Shown here piece by piece: positions 62,416-64,000 of a stretch of DNA of 64,000 bases (positions are counted from its first letter, which is position 1; every line of letters starts with the position of its first letter). A model generated the notes under the pieces. That model made no database searches. It worked only from the letters and a program-made list of their open reading frames with translations, and was not told the origin of the DNA. This DNA comes from Penelope pileata. Taxonomy: Eukaryota > Chordata > Aves > Galliformes > Cracidae. Location: positions 531,436 to 595,435 of the forward strand of contig WBMW01005641.1 in the NCBI GenBank assembly GCA_013396635.1, in the 5' to 3' direction. The position numbers and the translations under genes were made by a program.

Positions 62416-62550
62416 GGGACTAACAGACCTCTGTGGATCCAGGCAGGGTCAGGGGAAAGTAAAGGAGGGACTAACAGACCTCTGTGGATCCAGGCAGGGT
62501 CAGGGGAAAGTAAAGGAGGGACTAACAGACCTCTGTGGATCCAGGCAGGG
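62416..62550. repeat. 51-bp tandem repeat, about 2.6 copies
   Basis: Copies start at 62416, 62467 and 62518. The first two 51-bp units are identical and the third is identical for its first 33 bases, ending at 62550. Each unit begins GGGACTAACAGACCTCTGTG. Because 51 is divisible by three, one minus-strand frame stays open and repeats a 17-residue unit. It lies deep in intron 1 without other signs of coding, so I read it as a young minisatellite. Confidence 0.95.
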
Positions 62551-63829
62551 CAGCTCTGCACAGCCCTCTCCAGACAAGCACCTGCAGATACCCAGGCTGG
62601 CTCAGCTCAAGGCTGCACAAGTTCAGATCACTGATCTGGCCTTGGAGAAAGCAATTCCAAATGCAGAAGTGCAAACAAGAGCTGAGGGAAGCAGAGGCAG
62701 TCCTTGAGCAGCTGGGAAGAAACAAGGAAAGGAAGGCAGGGACACCAGCCCCAAGTAAGGTGTCCAAGGAAGCAGCTGGACCCAGGAAAGCATAAAATAC
62801 ACCCGATTTTCTCAAGCAAAGCTCAGCTATGAAAGAAAACATTGAAAATCAAAGGAGAGCGAACTGCAACATGCTGTCCTCTGCTGGAAGTGGCTCTGGA
62901 GGAGCTAGAAAGCAGAAGCTCATGAAGACCACTTTCTCCTTTGATCTTCACTGCAACAGAAGATAGAAACTCCACTTTAAAGCCCCGCAGGCTCACCTAA
63001 AGGCAGCTGCTACCTTCTGAACTCCAGCTGAGGCTGCACCTCCACGCAGGCAGCACCGCTGTCACCAAGGAGCGCTCCTGCTGCCGCTCCCTCCTCCAGC
63101 AGCACCACGGGAGAGCATGTGCTGCTCCCCACACGCTTCCCTGGTGGTAACAGTAGTGTGTGCATGGCCATAGAGGACAGGATTAGGGAACAAGATTATA
63201 ACTAACCTTTTTTTAACCTAAAAAAATATACCATAAATCCCTTGTGATCCAGCTCCTTTATCCTTACCGCTAACAGCACTGGATCAGCACACAGGGCTTC
63301 AGGCTGTCTGAAACAGATACATAGAATCTCAACGTATACGTAATGGGAAAGACAGAGACGCACACACAAAAAGAAAGAAAACAGAAAGGGTTGCTACTGT
63401 AGCACGAGGCTTCTATCGTGTGTATCCTGAAAGAATTTAGAGTGGTGCCTTTAAAACTTCCCAGAAGCAAAGGGAGTCCTTCAGACCTGAAGGTATTACA
63501 GCTTATACCAGCTGCAGGCAGCAGTGGGAGTCATCTGAGCGCTCATCTTTGGGGGAAAAGGAAGGAAATGGGCACCAACGCTGCTGCAGAAGGGATGCAC
63601 TGCAGAAGCACCCCCAGCACAGGTGCGGGAGAGGACCGTCCAACACTGAAGGCAGCATCAAACCTTCAGATAAAGCGTTGTTTATTCAGAAGGGACACAC
63701 TGATGCATACATAAGGGTGCCTTCCCCTCAATTATCCGAGCAGAGCGTTAAATACAACGGGTGAAGGTTAAAACCCGCAGGGAACGCTCTCCCTCTCCTC
63801 TCCCCACCTCCCATCCTCGCTCCCCGCGG

Positions 63830-63853
63830 CCCAACACCCCCGGGACCCTCCCC
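63830..63853 (-). other. Potential G-quadruplex at 5' end of intron 1
   Basis: On the sense (minus) strand, four runs of three or more G are separated by loops of 1, 4 and 4 bases. They lie about 20-45 bases downstream of the exon 1 donor. Further G runs at 63822-63825, 63810-63812 and 63802-63805 could take part. G-rich elements at the start of first introns are a known feature of many vertebrate genes with CpG-island promoters. Folding is inferred from the pattern only. Confidence 0.5.
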
Positions 63854-63871
63854 GGGCCCGGAGCCCACTCA

Positions 63872-64000
<129 letters not shown>

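Noticed and set aside
62322..62561. Repetitive 79-codon minus-strand frame as a possible repeat protein
   Set aside because: It is explained by the 51-bp tandem repeat having a length divisible by three. No start context, splice sites or homologue recognised.

Overview
The window is vertebrate nuclear DNA, almost certainly from a bird. It holds one split gene on the minus strand with large introns, CR1-type LINE tails, an avian ERV-type LTR and a few old MIR-like SINEs. Nothing looks prokaryotic: there are no operons, CRISPR arrays or long intact ORFs. The species cannot be fixed from the sequence alone.

The only gene I can support is MNAT1 (MAT1), the RING-finger assembly factor of the CDK-activating kinase (CDK7, cyclin H, MAT1) and a subunit of TFIIH. 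It is transcribed right to left. Six coding exons are present: 63873-63961 (start codon), 30545-30697, 28788-28861, 19549-19652, 15909-16049 and 10216-10341. They join in frame to 687 nt, or 229 codons. All visible splice junctions are GT-AG. Human MAT1 has 309 residues as I recall it, so about 80 C-terminal residues (normally the last two exons) are missing and should lie left of base 1. The reconstructed part carries the whole RING finger (C6, C9, C26, H28, C31, C34, C46, C49), the helical region and the charged coiled coil. It stops before the C-terminal segment that binds CDK7-cyclin H.

Layout from right to left: 63760-64000 is a GC/CpG-rich block around the first coding exon, cut by the window edge 39 bases upstream of the ATG. 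Intron 1 (30698-63872, 33.2 kb) holds a 51-bp tandem repeat at 62416-62550, a MIR fragment at 52880-52965, CR1 tails at 53531-53705 and 38590-38757, A/T palindromes, and several AT-rich, homeodomain-motif-rich stretches that could be conserved non-coding elements. Intron 2 (1.7 kb) is plain. Intron 3 (9.1 kb) has a short CR1 tail, a MIR and a longer CR1 tail. Introns 4 (3.5 kb) and 5 (5.6 kb) hold nothing clear. Intron 6 (1-10215, incomplete) has a CpG-retaining MIR-like element, an older LINE fragment, an interrupted CR1, and at the left edge a probable solo LTR followed by a CR1 piece.

No undescribed biological system could be demonstrated. The points most worth a second look are the CpG-retaining MIR at 5620-5850, the candidate non-coding elements in intron 1 (in amniotes the SIX1/SIX4/SIX6 cluster is expected beside the MNAT1 promoter), and the P-to-H change inside the RING finger.
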